Assembly: GCA_028023455.1 (NCBI GenBank)
Contig: JAQFVV010006231.1
Coordinates: forward strand, 3,801,478-3,865,477
Reading direction: 5' to 3'
Length of the DNA stretch: 64,000 bases
Origin: Epiperipatus broadwayi
Lineage: Eukaryota; Onychophora; Udeonychophora; Euonychophora; Peripatidae
Part shown: piece after piece, positions 50,646 through 62,296 of the stretch
How positions within the stretch are numbered: the stretch's first letter is position 1
How the letters are laid out: each line of letters opens with the position of its first letter
Notes under the pieces: model-generated
What the model was told of the DNA's origin: nothing
What the model saw: only the letters and a program-made list of their open reading frames with translations
Database searches by the model: none
Program-made: the position numbers and the translations under genes

Positions 50646-51625
50646 ATCTAAAAAAAAATCACAAATTCAAAAATTTTTGCCCGTGAACCAGGTATTTCAA
50701 ATTTTTATCTTTTACTAGTCTTTCAATTTTTATTTAATATTGTATATTTTATTTTGATTTTTTTTTTTTTATATGCTTTAAAATATTTATCTAACATAAA
50801 GAGTTCATTGTACTGAGTATTAATGTTTTCTTTTATAGTATTGTTGATTCTAAGTTGATGTATGCAATGTAGATTCTAATGGTAAATTAGTTAAGGCACA
50901 TTGAAAAGGACAAAAATTAATATTTGCCAAAAAGAGATTTTTTGTGTTATACATTATTGCTGTTATGTATATCATCGATTTATTTAATCTAAATTATATG
51001 GCAGAAAAAAAGGTGATTAATATTAACTAAATCATTAATAAATTTTTACTTTTGTTTCAATGCATTTATTTTGGGGTAATAATTAGAAAAATTATATGTG
51101 TTGAATATGTAAATAATGCATTAAACATTGTGGCTGTATTTTAAACACACAGCATCCCCAATTTACAATGTAGTTATGATCCCCCCCCCCCCCAAAAAAA
51201 TGACAATGAAATAAATGACTCACATATAATTTATTTTCCCATTATAGCATATGAGAGATAGGTTCTGGGCAATTAAAAAAAATTTGAATTTATACAGATG
51301 TATATATATATTTGTTTGTTGTACACTAAACAGTATTAGAGTATATTTTATTGTAATTATTAATTAATTATTAGAAAATATAAAATTATTAATAAATGTT
51401 TTACTATTATTTCTATTATAACAGTTCTTCCTTATATGTCTTCCCAGTATGTGAATGTTCGCTTCTGTTTTGTCTTTTTAGTTATCAATTTCAGCTACTT
51501 TTATCTTGCTTAGACTTTTAGCTCCCAAAAAAAAAAAAAAAAACTGCTACCAAGAACATATGTAAATAAGAATAAAAAAGAACTTTAATCAATAAATATT
51601 ATTAAAAAGATGTCATTGCAAGGAA
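50646..51625. other. AT-rich, no gene seen
   Basis: A C run followed by A run near 51181-51200. No coding signal. Confidence 0.5.
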
Positions 51626-51896
51626 ATGGAAGCCATCAAAAATAATATTGAAGAGAGTTCCACTATATATTTGGACTGCTGGAAGGCATACAAAACTGAT
51701 GAATTGTTAAATGCCAGATAAAAGCATTTTCACGTGAACGACAAATATAACTTCGTGAATCCAGAAAATAGGGTTCCACAAATGGCAAAATAAACAGCAG
51801 CGAGAGATATCAAGGCAACACCTCGATTCATACCTGGCGAAATTTATGTGGCATAAATTACACAAAAATGATGCATTCATTTCCATAGTGACATAA
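51626..51896 (+). pseudogene. Merlin/ISXO2-like transposase relic, C-terminal part
   Basis: Frame 1 from 51626 reads IKNNIEESSTIYLDCWKAYK and, after a stop, HFHVNDKYNFVNPENRVPQ. After a frameshift comes SRQHLDSYLAKFMWHKLHKN (about 51800-51870), ending at 51894-51896. The order [D]CWKAY, VNHxxxFVxP, and HLxSYLAEFMW is that of ISXO2-like (DDE_Tnp_IS1595) transposases of the Merlin superfamily. At least two stops plus a frameshift. No terminal repeats found. It is on the strand opposite to the N-terminal Merlin fragment at 54 kb. Confidence 0.82.
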
Positions 51897-52563
51897 AAGA
51901 GATTTTTTCCTCCAGGATGAAAAGTTAATAAAAGTCTTATAATTTATAATTCTTTATTTTTTGTGCATTTTTTTTTTTGCTTTTTATATTATCTCGTTTT
52001 TAAAAAAAAAAAAAAAACAGTTTATTAGCATTTCTGCGGAAAATGATGGCATAGTGTTCAATCAGGTGTTCTATAAAACTATATTATTGGTGGGGGGGGG
52101 GTTCAGTAGATATTCCCATTTTGTCAGTAAAAGTAAATGTCAAATTGCTTGTTTCAACACAACAATTCCTATTATATATTAGATAATAAATATTGAATGT
52201 GTATATTTTATGTATTTTTGTAAATAATATTTAAAAAACATAATAATTTAGTGCTTGTTTTATGTGTATTTAAAGTAACATTTTGAAGTTGCATAATGGC
52301 AGTATTTTATATATTTCGGAAGGCTAAGAAAATGTACTTTTTAAGATAACAAATCAATCTGTTTTTCATGTAAAATGTTTTTAATATTGATTTATATATA
52401 GTTATAAATTTTAAAGTTTTTAGTGCGAAAGTCGAATATTATACTTTTAGTGTGAAAGTCGTATGACAAATCAAAATTTTTTTTCAAATAGTCTTTTTTA
52501 AAATCCATTTCTTGCTCAAAATCATATATATCTTTCTTATTTTTTTTAATATTTTTTAGTTGA
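51897..52563. other. AT-rich, no gene seen
   Basis: Homopolymers and a G run near 52093-52101. Confidence 0.5.
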
Positions 52564-52843
52564 GTATCAGTCCTGCAACACGGAGCATGTATTAGACCTG
52601 TTGCGTCTTTTCGTATTCATATCAATCTGCTGATAACTTTGTAAATCTTGCGAAAATATTATGTACAAGATCCATATACACATTATTTTTTGGAAATTTT
52701 ATGAAAAATATTGTATACAAGATCAATGCCATGTACACGTTATTTTGGTCAAATCACAAGATTACAAGGTTATCAGTGGATTGATAAGAATGTGAAAAGA
52801 CACAGAAGGTCTAATACATGCTCCATATTTCAGGACTAATACT
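52564..52843. mobile_element. Foldback element of unknown family
   Basis: Arms 52564-52654 and 52751-52843 are inverted copies: gagcatgtattagacct faces aggtctaatacatgctc, and agtatcagtcctg faces caggactaatact. About 96 bp lies between. No hammerhead is readable and no flanking duplication stands out, so it is not grouped with the six others. Confidence 0.75.
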
Positions 52844-53037
52844 AAAGTACTCTGTTAAGTCATTTTATTGTGTTAGTGATGATGTTAATAATTATTGCAG
52901 GTGAAAATTTTAAAAAAATCTACGTTCATTTATTAGCAGTTAATAGATTAAATATTATCAAATTATGGTACAGTCCTGTAAATCAAAACTACCCCAAATC
53001 TAAAATTAAACCAGACCAGCATAAAAATAATATTAAA

Positions 53038-53081
53038 ACACAACCTAAGGTTTCACTGCTACAAGCAGACTTCTCAAGTGT
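53038..53081 (-). ncRNA. Decayed hammerhead in the Penelope-like 3' region
   Basis: Minus strand. ACAC (53081-53078) pairs with GTGT (53041-53038) as stem I. CTGC and GCAG form stem II, GAAA is at 53054-53051, and CCTTAGG is a palindromic stem III ending GTT. The core reads TTGAGAA where CTGAGGA is expected, two changes, so it is inactive. Hammerheads in Penelope-like elements are established knowledge, which supports the assignment. Confidence 0.65.
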
Positions 53082-53117
53082 AAAGAACTACAAAAAAACC
53101 ACACATTATATATACTA

Positions 53118-53600
53118 TTAAAAACTACCCACAAATCCATTCACTTCCCATCCACCCTTAATATTAAAAGAACTCTTAAATAAGTTAATTGCTTCAGAAT
53201 AATAAATTTTCAATAATAAAGACTCTTTAATTCTTCTTTTGATTTCATTTCTCTCAAAGAAGACAACCTTAGCTTCATCAAAATCAATAATGTGGCCTGT
53301 ATCTTTTTCATGGACATACAAAGCAGAACTAAGATATCTATTTTTAACTCTACTTTTATGAACCTTTATTCTTTCATTTAAACTCAAACTACTCTGACCT
53401 ATGTAAACCTTCTTACAAAATAAACAAGGAATAAAATATACCACACCAGGAATAGTCTTTCTATCAAAAACTTCTTTTGTATTATTTAATAAATTATTCA
53501 ATGTAACACCCCTTTTCCAAGCAATTTTCTTATTTCCAAACAATTTACTATTTCTACACACAATTTTATAAATGAGTTTTATGAATGCTAAAATTTGACA
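53118..53600 (-). pseudogene. Penelope-like GIY-YIG endonuclease fragment
   Basis: Open frame on the minus strand, with KRGVTLNNLLNNTKEVFDRK (linker), then GVVYFIPCLFCKKVYIGQS. This is the GIY-YIG pair with the C-x2-C typical of Penelope endonucleases. LNERIKVHKSRVKN and HEKDTGHIIDFDEAKVVFFE follow, then KESLLLKIYYSEAINL and a stop at 53118. The catalytic Tyr, Arg and a late Glu appear present. Frame residues before ~53600 are not obviously element-derived. No stop interrupts the domain, so the copy may be fairly young, but without the RT it is inactive. Confidence 0.88.
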
Positions 53601-53979
53601 ATTTAGCAAAAAAGAAATAAGATGCAATTCATTTAAAAGAAACAATTAAAATAATCAAATAAAATTAAATTGAAAAATATTATTCTTCATTTTAATATCA
53701 TAATGCTAAATAATATTTGGTTACTCACTTATAATTCCTTCACTCTTTTTGCTAAAAGCTTGTCACATGTTTTTTTATTAACAATCCATTTTCGAGGGTG
53801 TCATGTTTTAAATAATCTAACTGGGGTTTTTTAAAGATAATTATCCTTGTTAAATAATTTGTTGAATTTTTCTTTTTTAAGATGATTATAAAAACAAAAT
53901 AAATTACATAAAACTCTAAACGATTAATAATTAAATAAAATTTAATATAAATTAAATAAAAAACTTGATGAAAGAAAAT

Positions 53980-54125
53980 TTGAATACATTTTGAAATTAC
54001 ACCGCCATTATATCCATTCACACAAAGTTTCATATCATGCCCATTAGCACACACTTTTCGTGCAGGCACTATTCCGTAATTTTGAAATACTTCACTGTAT
54101 CCTCTTTTGTCACTGATGGATTCCA
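53980..54125 (-). pseudogene. Merlin/ISXO2-like transposase relic, N-terminal zinc ribbon
   Basis: Minus strand. TKEDTVKYF in one frame joins, through a 1-nt shift, VFQNYGIVPARKVCANGHDM. KLCVNGYNGGVISKC follows. The C-x2-GHxM ... ggxxxxC pattern is the N-terminal zinc-ribbon of ISXO2-like transposases. Downstream residues become low-complexity. Probably an old fragment; orientation is opposite to 51626-51896, so the two are not halves of one simple copy. Confidence 0.65.
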
Positions 54126-55390
54126 AATTTTAATCATTTTGCAAAAGGTTAAAAAAAAATAATTAACAAACAGTTTAAACAAAAATGCTACAATAAATAT
54201 TAAAAAATCATGAAAATGATTGCAACGGGTTATCGGTTTGTACGTTATAATATACGTTAAAAAAAAATAATTCATTAAATGTTGTAAATGACATTTATTA
54301 AAAAAAATATTATTTTTTAAAGTTAACATGAATTTATATTTGATTTTCTTAATATTTTTTAAACTTAACAAGTAATACATGTTCGATAAAATAATTTTTG
54401 AAGAAAAAAAAGCAAATAAATACTTTGACGCTCTTAAAAATGGATAATTAATCAAAAAATCCTGGCAAGCTTCTGGCAAAGAAAGCAAAGGAATTATACA
54501 TAAGTACCTAACATTTTAGTGATATGGATTCATTAAAATTTATAATGCAGTTCTAAAATTAAAATGCCAAAATAAATTATATTAAGAGAGTGACATCCAA
54601 TGGCAAATTACCACTAATAATCAAGCATGACCAACTATTTGATTATTTAGTGCTCTGTTTCAGGGAAAGAACTTTACTTTTGTTGAACCCAGCTATTAGA
54701 GTGAGGAGTGGGTTTTTGCAAAATATGTTAATTCACATGCTTGTTTTAAGCATTCAATAGAAAATTCTACTACAAATTATCTAGAAATCAGATATCTGCT
54801 CTACTCCTTTAAAATCTACTTCTCTTTTATACAGAAAAAAAACATAGTTTATACATCTTTTTTCTTTCAAACATTTGCTTCCATAAATTTGAGAAATTAA
54901 TTTTCCACTGTATAATAAAACAATCTAGGCCGCCTCATAAAATAATGAAGTATTGTATTTGACATTTGATTATCAACATAGACAAATTTATAAACATATA
55001 CATTTATATTTGTGCCATATACACTTCAAAAATCTTTCAAATCTGGCAATGCATATGTAACTTGAATGATGTGCTTTGCGGTTTGTATTTAACCAGGATT
55101 ATATAAAATCAGGATTGTTAAATTCCGTTTCTGAAGAAGATAAATGCAACAAATAAGGGTAAGCGCAAATCTTTTATTGAGATTCCAATAAAATTCTGAA
55201 AGATCAAATCCATGTGAATTTATGTGATCTGGATGAAGAAATTTATTTGAAGTTTTATGAAAAGTCCATTTCTAATTCATAATTCTTCAGTTGTTTTTAG
55301 TTTAGTCATCCAGAAAGGATACAAGATATATATTAAGTAGTGAAAGTATGTCTTTAATCAAGGTTAAGTTTATATACATTAAAACATTTT
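54126..55390. other. AT-rich, no gene identified
   Basis: A broken frame near 55105-55280 (GLLNSVSEEDKCNK, then DQIHVNLCDLDEEIYLKFYE) looks coding-derived but has three stops and no recognised homologue. Confidence 0.4.
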
Positions 55391-55535
55391 ATCATCATCA
55401 TCATTTTTACCATTATCAAACCATTGCAGAATGGTCTCTCCAATTTTAATCCAGTTTCTCTGATCGATAGCTTTTCTTTTCAGCATCACATCGATAAACT
55501 TCTGGAATTCATTTGTCCACCTCAAAATGCAGACT
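55391..55535 (-). mobile_element. Severely truncated RTE 3' end
   Basis: tcatcatcatcat tail followed by ccattatcaaaccattgcag aligns with the start of the RTE at 44983 (ccattatcaatccactgcag). Alignment continues with diverged sequence for about 130 bp. This is a second, older, 5'-truncated copy. Confidence 0.82.
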
Positions 55536-57379
55536 CTTTATAAGTCATTTAAAAACTCTTATGATCCAGTACTAATATTTGTTATATAATATATTCCCAT
55601 ATACTAACCATGTTATTCAGTTACAGGTAACAATTTTTATGTGGCATATACAAAAAGTTAACTAAAACAGCAATTGCTTTAAACCTAGTGGAAGGCCATT
55701 TTGAATTTTAAGCAATTGTAGTGAGATATAGTTTGTATATCTTCGGGATTAAAGTACTAAATGTGAAATGTTATATAATGCTAAAAAGAACAAATATTAA
55801 GGAAGGAGAAAATATAGTCATTACCTTTAAATATTAATTAGAGTTAACACTTTTACAAAAGCTTAATTTTTTTATAGATTCACACGTTTTAAATTTTTAA
55901 AGTTAAATTTTAATGTGACACTTTTCTAGATAATATATAATCAGGTTCCTTATGAAATTTTTAAAAAAGTAATATATAACATGACTTACCTGAGTTAATT
56001 CTTTATTGTAAAGCATTAGAAAAAAAATATTATTCAAACAGAGCTTTAGTTAATTGTAATTTATTAAAAAAAAAAAAAATAATATATAATATAAAAGAGC
56101 AAAGAGAAAAGATGACAGGATGTAAGACTAAAAAGTTTTTTCAGGGTGTATGTATATCACATTTCTAGATGTGATGATAACTAAATGAGAAAAAAAAAAT
56201 GTTTTCAATTTAATGCAATATAAATTATTAATGAGAATAGTTGCAATACTGATGCTCATTATCTCTCCTACTTTTCATTTTCTCTTGTGGAAATGCTTAT
56301 AGCTTACTATGTAGATAGCTTCTGATTATAACTATAATTTACAATAAAAATATATTTGTATATAAAAAGCAGAAAAATACTAGTCTGCAAAAATGAAAGT
56401 AAAAAAAAAAATATCCATATAGTGCAAAAAATGAAATATAATTGTACATATATTTGATAAAGATATATAATACAGATCCATATAAAACACACATGTAAGA
56501 TACTGCTTGCAATAAGATTTGACAATCTTTTCATTATAATTATTATTTACATAAAAATGCTGATAGAAAATATCCCTCTGAACTTCATATAAAATTACAA
56601 TTGGCTATGTTCTACGCATTTTGAGCTGTATATATATTAGAGTACAAATAGACATTCTGCAACACAAAACAGACCTTTATTCTACTGCATTATAAATTTA
56701 TTTATATAACAAAAAATATTAAAAATATTGTATAGTTACGGTTGGTGAAAATATTACTTCTGCAGTTTCATATACTATTATGATTGCTTGAATTCTAAGC
56801 TCTTGGATGTACATCTAGATGCATCAGAATTAAATTATAATTCTTTTAAAAAGAAAAAAATTACAGTTCATTCTTTTCCATGAAGGTTTGTCAAAGAAAA
56901 CAAAATTCAAAAACTCCAAAATGTTCATAAAAAAACACAATTTTTATCATACAGAACAAAAAAAACAGTTAGAAAGCTGATTAAATAAAGAAAGAACATA
57001 TGTGTGTACTCCTTACCAATCATGTGCTATCTTGATTTAAATTCTTTGATTGGCCAAAATTCAACAAATAAGAAAATTTGAGCAGCTTCAGCAGAAACAC
57101 ATTACATTTTTGTTAACTTTGGCAAGAACTGTATAAGTATGTAAATTTTTAAGACAATGTTGCCACATAAAATTATAAAATCAGCGTGCTGTGAATTCTG
57201 TTTCTTTTATCCATGTTTTTGTAGCAATTACCAATTGACCAATAGTATAAAATATATTTATATTACATCTTTTGCTTGTTGTTGTACAACTGTGAATAAA
57301 AACATTCATATTGTCAATCTGTACATGTATATAAAATCAATCTTATCTAATTAACAAAATGTTCAAAAACTGAAGGTAT
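55536..57379. other. AT-rich, no gene seen
   Basis: Simple sequence and chance frames only. Confidence 0.5.
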
Positions 57380-58020
57380 TATTATTTTGATTTTTAACCA
57401 TCAAAACATCACATGATCACTATTTCATATGCTTACACAGGCTGTTAATAACAGTAGCAAACTCTCCATACAGTAGTGCCACCATATGCAAGCCTTCATA
57501 ATCAATGGATGTAGGAAGGTTTGTGCATAAAATCTCAATCTAGTATCTACTCATCCAATATCCCCAGAGTAGTTTCTAAGTCTGTGGCTTCCATTAGTGA
57601 GGAGCCTTGGATTTGAGAAGACTGCACTTACATCTTAGGATCTAATGCAACTCTCCAGAAGCCACCTTGTACCTATTTTGTTAGCTATATAAAGCTAGGA
57701 CCCCAAGATAAAAACATAAGAATGTTTTCAACTCAAGCTTATTTGCTTGTATAGTCATATAGATCTGACCTCTTTGGTTTTTCAAAAACCCCATTCACCA
57801 ATATCATATGCTTACACAGACTGTTAATATCAATAGCAACCTCTCCATTCAGTAGTGTCACTAAGTGCAGGCTATAAACTAGAAACTAGTCTGCAGATAT
57901 TAGATAAGTAGGCATTAGCTAGGGATTTTATGCACAAATTTTCCTGCATCCATTAATTACGAAGGCTTGCATTCGGTAGCAATACTGTGTGGAGGGTTTG
58001 CTACTATTATTTTGATTTTT
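57380..58020. mobile_element. Foldback element, hammerhead family I, decayed
   Basis: A 16-base direct repeat tattattttgattttt (57380-57395 and 58005-58020) encloses 609 bp. The left arm (about 57450-57740) and right arm (about 57800-58004) are inverted copies related to the arms at 20.8-22.0 kb (ggctagggattttatgcac-type blocks). A further direct partial copy (atatcatatgcttacacag) lies near 57800. The ~52-nt left extension (57396-57447, with acatcacatgatcactat) has no partner at the right terminus. Confidence 0.82.
57561..57606 (-). ncRNA. Decayed hammerhead ribozyme
   Basis: Minus strand. TCCTCA stem I and TGGGGA return strand are kept and GAAA is present. The core reads CTAATGG and stem III CTAC is no longer palindromic. 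The right-arm copy (about 57865-57898) retains GAAA-CTAG-TC but has lost the 5' core. Confidence 0.55.
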
Positions 58021-61000
58021 CCATTATTGAGAAAGATTTCCTTTTAATGTCAATTGGACTGCCATATTCACTTTTTCAAAACATGCAGATCCATTAAACC
58101 ATGATTTAAATATATATATATATATATTAAAAAAATTAGAAATTTGTAAATTTGGCATATACCTATATTAGATAACAAATTAGTAATTTTCTTGTATTGT
58201 GTGCACATGCTAATTTATTGCTGTTATGAAATTGAAAATTAAAATTTTGTTTAAAATGAATCCAAATCACAAAATGAAATTAAGTGATTTAGCATTGGGA
58301 AAAAAAAAGATATCTGTGCCAAGATTATATATATATTCCTAAAACAGCTAAAAGTAAAATCTGGAAATAAATTTGTCAATGAGAAATATTAATAAAAAAA
58401 ATAATAATGTTCCAATAATGTATTGCATCAGAAAGTATTGAGCCCATATAAAATCTAGCAAAGTTGTTGCTATTTGTATAGGCAAGCACAAATGGAAATT
58501 CACATTTAATATCATATAAGTATTGAATGATTTGCACTTTATTATAATCATCAATTTTCATCTTAAAAAAATAAAAAATACAATGGATTACAATACAACA
58601 AATGCAATTAATTCCAAAAGTACATTCATTAAACAATGTGTTCATTCAACAGAACATTGAAATGTGTTTATTTAAGGGTAATCCATTCTAGGCCTATGCT
58701 CTAAAGCAGAGTTACCATTCCACACAATCACTTAAACAATAAAAATATAATAAAAAATAAAAAATATTAAATGTAAAAGTACATATAAAATTAATCAAGT
58801 AACACTGCACTAACAACCAAAATTACTTTTAAAACCATTAAAAAAAAATGTTATATTGAAGCTAACATGTACTACTTTCTTTAATTTACATTAATGTTTC
58901 GATCTATTCCATGATATTACACGAATCATTTGATTTGGAAATTGTTTTTGTTATCCAGTGCATTTTTTATTTCATCCTTAATTTTTTTGAAAAAATTAAA
59001 TCTGATAGTTTTACCACTCTTCAACTTGAAAATCATTTCTTTTCAAATATTCATGTTAGTTTTCTAATTCCATTTTTCTAATTCATGCTAAAATTATTAT
59101 GCAAAATATTCTTAGAACAATTTAAATATATATATATAGTAGTTTCATTGTGAAAGATACTAATAAAAAATAAAACTAAATTAATAAAAAAAAAAAATGC
59201 ATATAAAATGTTTGAAATATGTCTAATAAACAGCTTAAAATAATTGAAAGATAGAAGTTAACACTTATGTACTTTGATTATCATTTTCTGTTTAGTATCA
59301 TAGTTAAGAATTGTTTAAATTATGTAATTAAAAGATAATAAGCTATTTTTTAAAGAAAACAAATTATTTCATTTTTTCCATAGCTATAAGTTATTTCATG
59401 ACATTTTAACAATATTTCAGTTAAAATAATTTTATTTTGCACAATTATTATTTACATTCATTAATTTAGCCATTTTGATTTTAATATTATTATGGGAATT
59501 GTTGAGATAACATTATTAAAGTGTAACAGTAAGCTGTTTCTTTTAAATTTGAAGATTATTTTATTTTAACATATATTCATTATTTGTAATAACATTTTAA
59601 ATAATAATTAATCTAAAAATAATTTTGATTTGCCACAAATTTATTTAAACACAAAGTTATTTATATAAAAAATTAAATGTACAATTTACACCTGGATTTA
59701 ATTATTTTGAGTGCTCAATAGTATTAATTTAAAATTATGTGTTTATAGAAAGCTTATAAAAAAAATTGTGTTAAATTAAAATGTAATGCATTCTAATATT
59801 GTAATTTATATAAACATTTCATTTTTAAATTTAACCAAAGTGCAAATCATTAAGAAAATAATTATTATATCTTAAATACTGTATAAAAACATTTGTTTTA
59901 TGTTTGATAAGTCAATTAAAATGAAGATGAAAATCTAAATTAAATTGGTAACTAAAGCTTACAAAATGTGTTTGTTATATGATTTAGTGGTCATACTTTG
60001 AACTTTAATAATGTGTATAGTGCATGATTTTGATATTGCTTGAATCATATAATTGTGGACACTATTGTAATTTTAATTTTTTTTTTTTTTGAAAGAGAAT
60101 AATTTTTCACATACATACTCATCTAGATTTAAGTAAAGTATATCCTGATGTAAATGTGTTCTCTCAATTTATTACTCCACTAATGTTTGTGAAACTGCAT
60201 TACTCACATTTGTTGTTGTTGTTGTTGTTAATTTTAATGAAATTACATGTTTAAAATGACTGTCTTATGTATATATATATTTTGGTGTTTAAATGCAAAT
60301 TACAATAGAGTGCACTATATAAAGTAAAAGGCAAAATGGTATAAACAAGACATTCCTATTATATTTACTAAATAAATAATAAGTAAAAGACATAGATATA
60401 TAGGTAAACAAATTTATAATATCAGAATGCATAATATTAAAGAATTAAATATATAATTGGTACAAATGTAACAATATGTAAGTTTAAGAATAATACAGAC
60501 GTACATATACATCACCAATAAATAGTATGATGATAATTTCTTGCTATTTACTGATCCACACTTACTCACTACAAACTGATCCGTATTTATTCAGAAATGC
60601 TAGTAATGGTTCTTTGATTTTTAAGTTTAAGGATATAACATTAAATCTTTTCATAAGTTATTTCTGATATCCTAGTTTAAAGGTAATCTATTGGCATTAA
60701 TCTATTGAAAAAATAAACTAATTCATAAAACTAATTTACTATAAAAACAGTTATTTCATAGTACTAATTTAGCATAAAAACATTATTCTTAAAACATATA
60801 AAATTTTATCAATATAAGATTATATGCAAAATATAATTTCCCTTCACACATCTGTTTACATAGATTAACATGCCCACATACTCAGTATATTAGCATGCAT
60901 TTTTGGAATTAATAAAACAATAATACATAATTTTAAAATGAAAATTTAATGTTATAAATATACAAAAAGAATGATATAATTATATTTATGATAAATAAAA

Positions 61001-61094
61001 AAATGTAAATAAAGAATATAGTAATTATAAATCAAAATTCACATAACAGGCAGACCTGAATAGATTAATTAAAACAATATAAAAATTTACTCAC
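58021..61094. other. AT-rich, no gene seen
   Basis: No protein-like frame; (AT)n near 58110-58126 and 59129-59138. Confidence 0.5.
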
Positions 61095-61164
61095 AGGGTC
61101 TAAATGGATTAAATTCAACTTCTAACTCTTCATCTCTACAAATGTTCTCAATTTTTTCCCACTC
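61095..61164 (-). CDS. Candidate 70-nt internal exon
   Basis: On the minus strand, tatatatag precedes 23 open codons reading EWEKIENICRDEELEVEFNP then FRP, followed by a good donor CCCT|gtgagt. The peptide composition is unlike AT-rich chance frames. The acceptor lacks a good pyrimidine tract, and the other two frames have stops. EWEK...FNP recalls, but does not match, clathrin light chain. Partner exons not found. Confidence 0.35.
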
Positions 61165-62274
61165 CTATATATACATTTATTTATTTTTTAAATATTTTAT
61201 AAAAATTTAATAAATTAAATCTATACAGAAAATATTAATTTAATAAATCAATATTTTGACAAATATTCTTTGTTTCTTTTTAATTTATATATTAGAAAAT
61301 ATTAATTATGATAATTTTCAAACTATTTATTTCTCAATTCTCTAAACTTGAGAACTGTTTTTTATTCTACAGATATAAGATTTTTTATTGTTTCCCTATT
61401 AATAATATTTACTTTATCCCTGAACTAAGCATTTATTTTATATATTTTTTCTTCATCATTGAGATCAGCTAGTCCAGTGATATACGAAGCACACATCTGA
61501 TTCAAACTAATACTATCCTCAATTAATGTAAATATATAGATCATTACCAAAGATGTAAAACAAATTTAGATATCATTGACTGACTTTACTTGATAATTTT
61601 TAAGTTATCAAAACTTTTTTTCTTTTACTATCTTTTCTAGAAAGTGAAGTTTCAAAGATCTAGGGTTTCATAATTCTACTTTAGTCAGCAAAAAAATAAA
61701 ATAATAAATGGCAATCAATAGAAAGTAAAAAAAAAATACACATATTCCAATGCAAAATAAAAAAAACCATCTGACTATTTAGAAACTCATTGTGCAAGTG
61801 CTCTTAATTATTTACAATTAACAAAAGTATCAGGCCTTTCTCTAGATTAATTAGAAAGCACATAATTTTCTTAATCAAGAAGACATTTTTGTTTTCTCAT
61901 TAAACAAATAATTTTCATATCCTTTTCTTCTTTGGTCATTTGCCTTAATTTTTTTTTTCTCTTAAATAATATCCTTAATAACTTTTAAAGAATCTGAGAT
62001 TTTAGCATCTACACAAGACTAATTACAGTTAACAAGTTTAATATCCTGTCTTTTCCTTGAATTACAATTTTATTATGAACTTAATGAATTTAAAATTATA
62101 AAGCAAACTATTTAAGCCAGGCATAAATCCTGATTTATATACATTTTTTTTTTCCTTTTTGTTTGCCTTATATTTTACAAATCAATATTATATATATATA
62201 CAGACACAAATATGTTAATTCATTTGCAAATATACACATATGTATTTCTTATTTACAGTATTAACATTTCTTAC
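61165..62274. other. AT-rich, no gene identified
   Basis: A minus-strand frame at about 61440-61525 (LNQMCASYITGLADLNDEE) is protein-like but ends in a stop, with no recognised homologue. Confidence 0.4.
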
Positions 62275-62296
62275 CTAAACGAAGGCAGGAGCGATT
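62275..62296 (-). other. Candidate 22-nt micro-exon
   Basis: Minus strand: cattaactgtttctgcag, then 22 nt ending in TTTAG, then donor gtaagaaat. Both splice sites are close to consensus. It cannot be joined directly in frame to 61095-61164, because the join creates a stop. It is therefore untranslated, belongs to another transcript, or is chance. Confidence 0.25.

Larger units (their letters stand above)
52970..53645 (-). mobile_element. Penelope-like element, 5'-truncated
   Basis: The minus strand encodes the C-terminal endonuclease of a Penelope-like retroelement. About 150 nt of 3' region follow, containing a decayed hammerhead. The RT domain is missing. It lies next to a Merlin N-terminal relic on the same strand. 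Confidence 0.82.

Noticed and set aside
55105-55285. Coding-like frame with SVSEEDKCNK and LCDLDEEIYLKFYE
   Set aside because: Three stops in frame, no recognised family and no splice structure; noted only as possible relic.
58690-58730. cagagttaccattcc as a hAT terminus
   Set aside because: No inverted partner and no 8-bp flanking duplication found.
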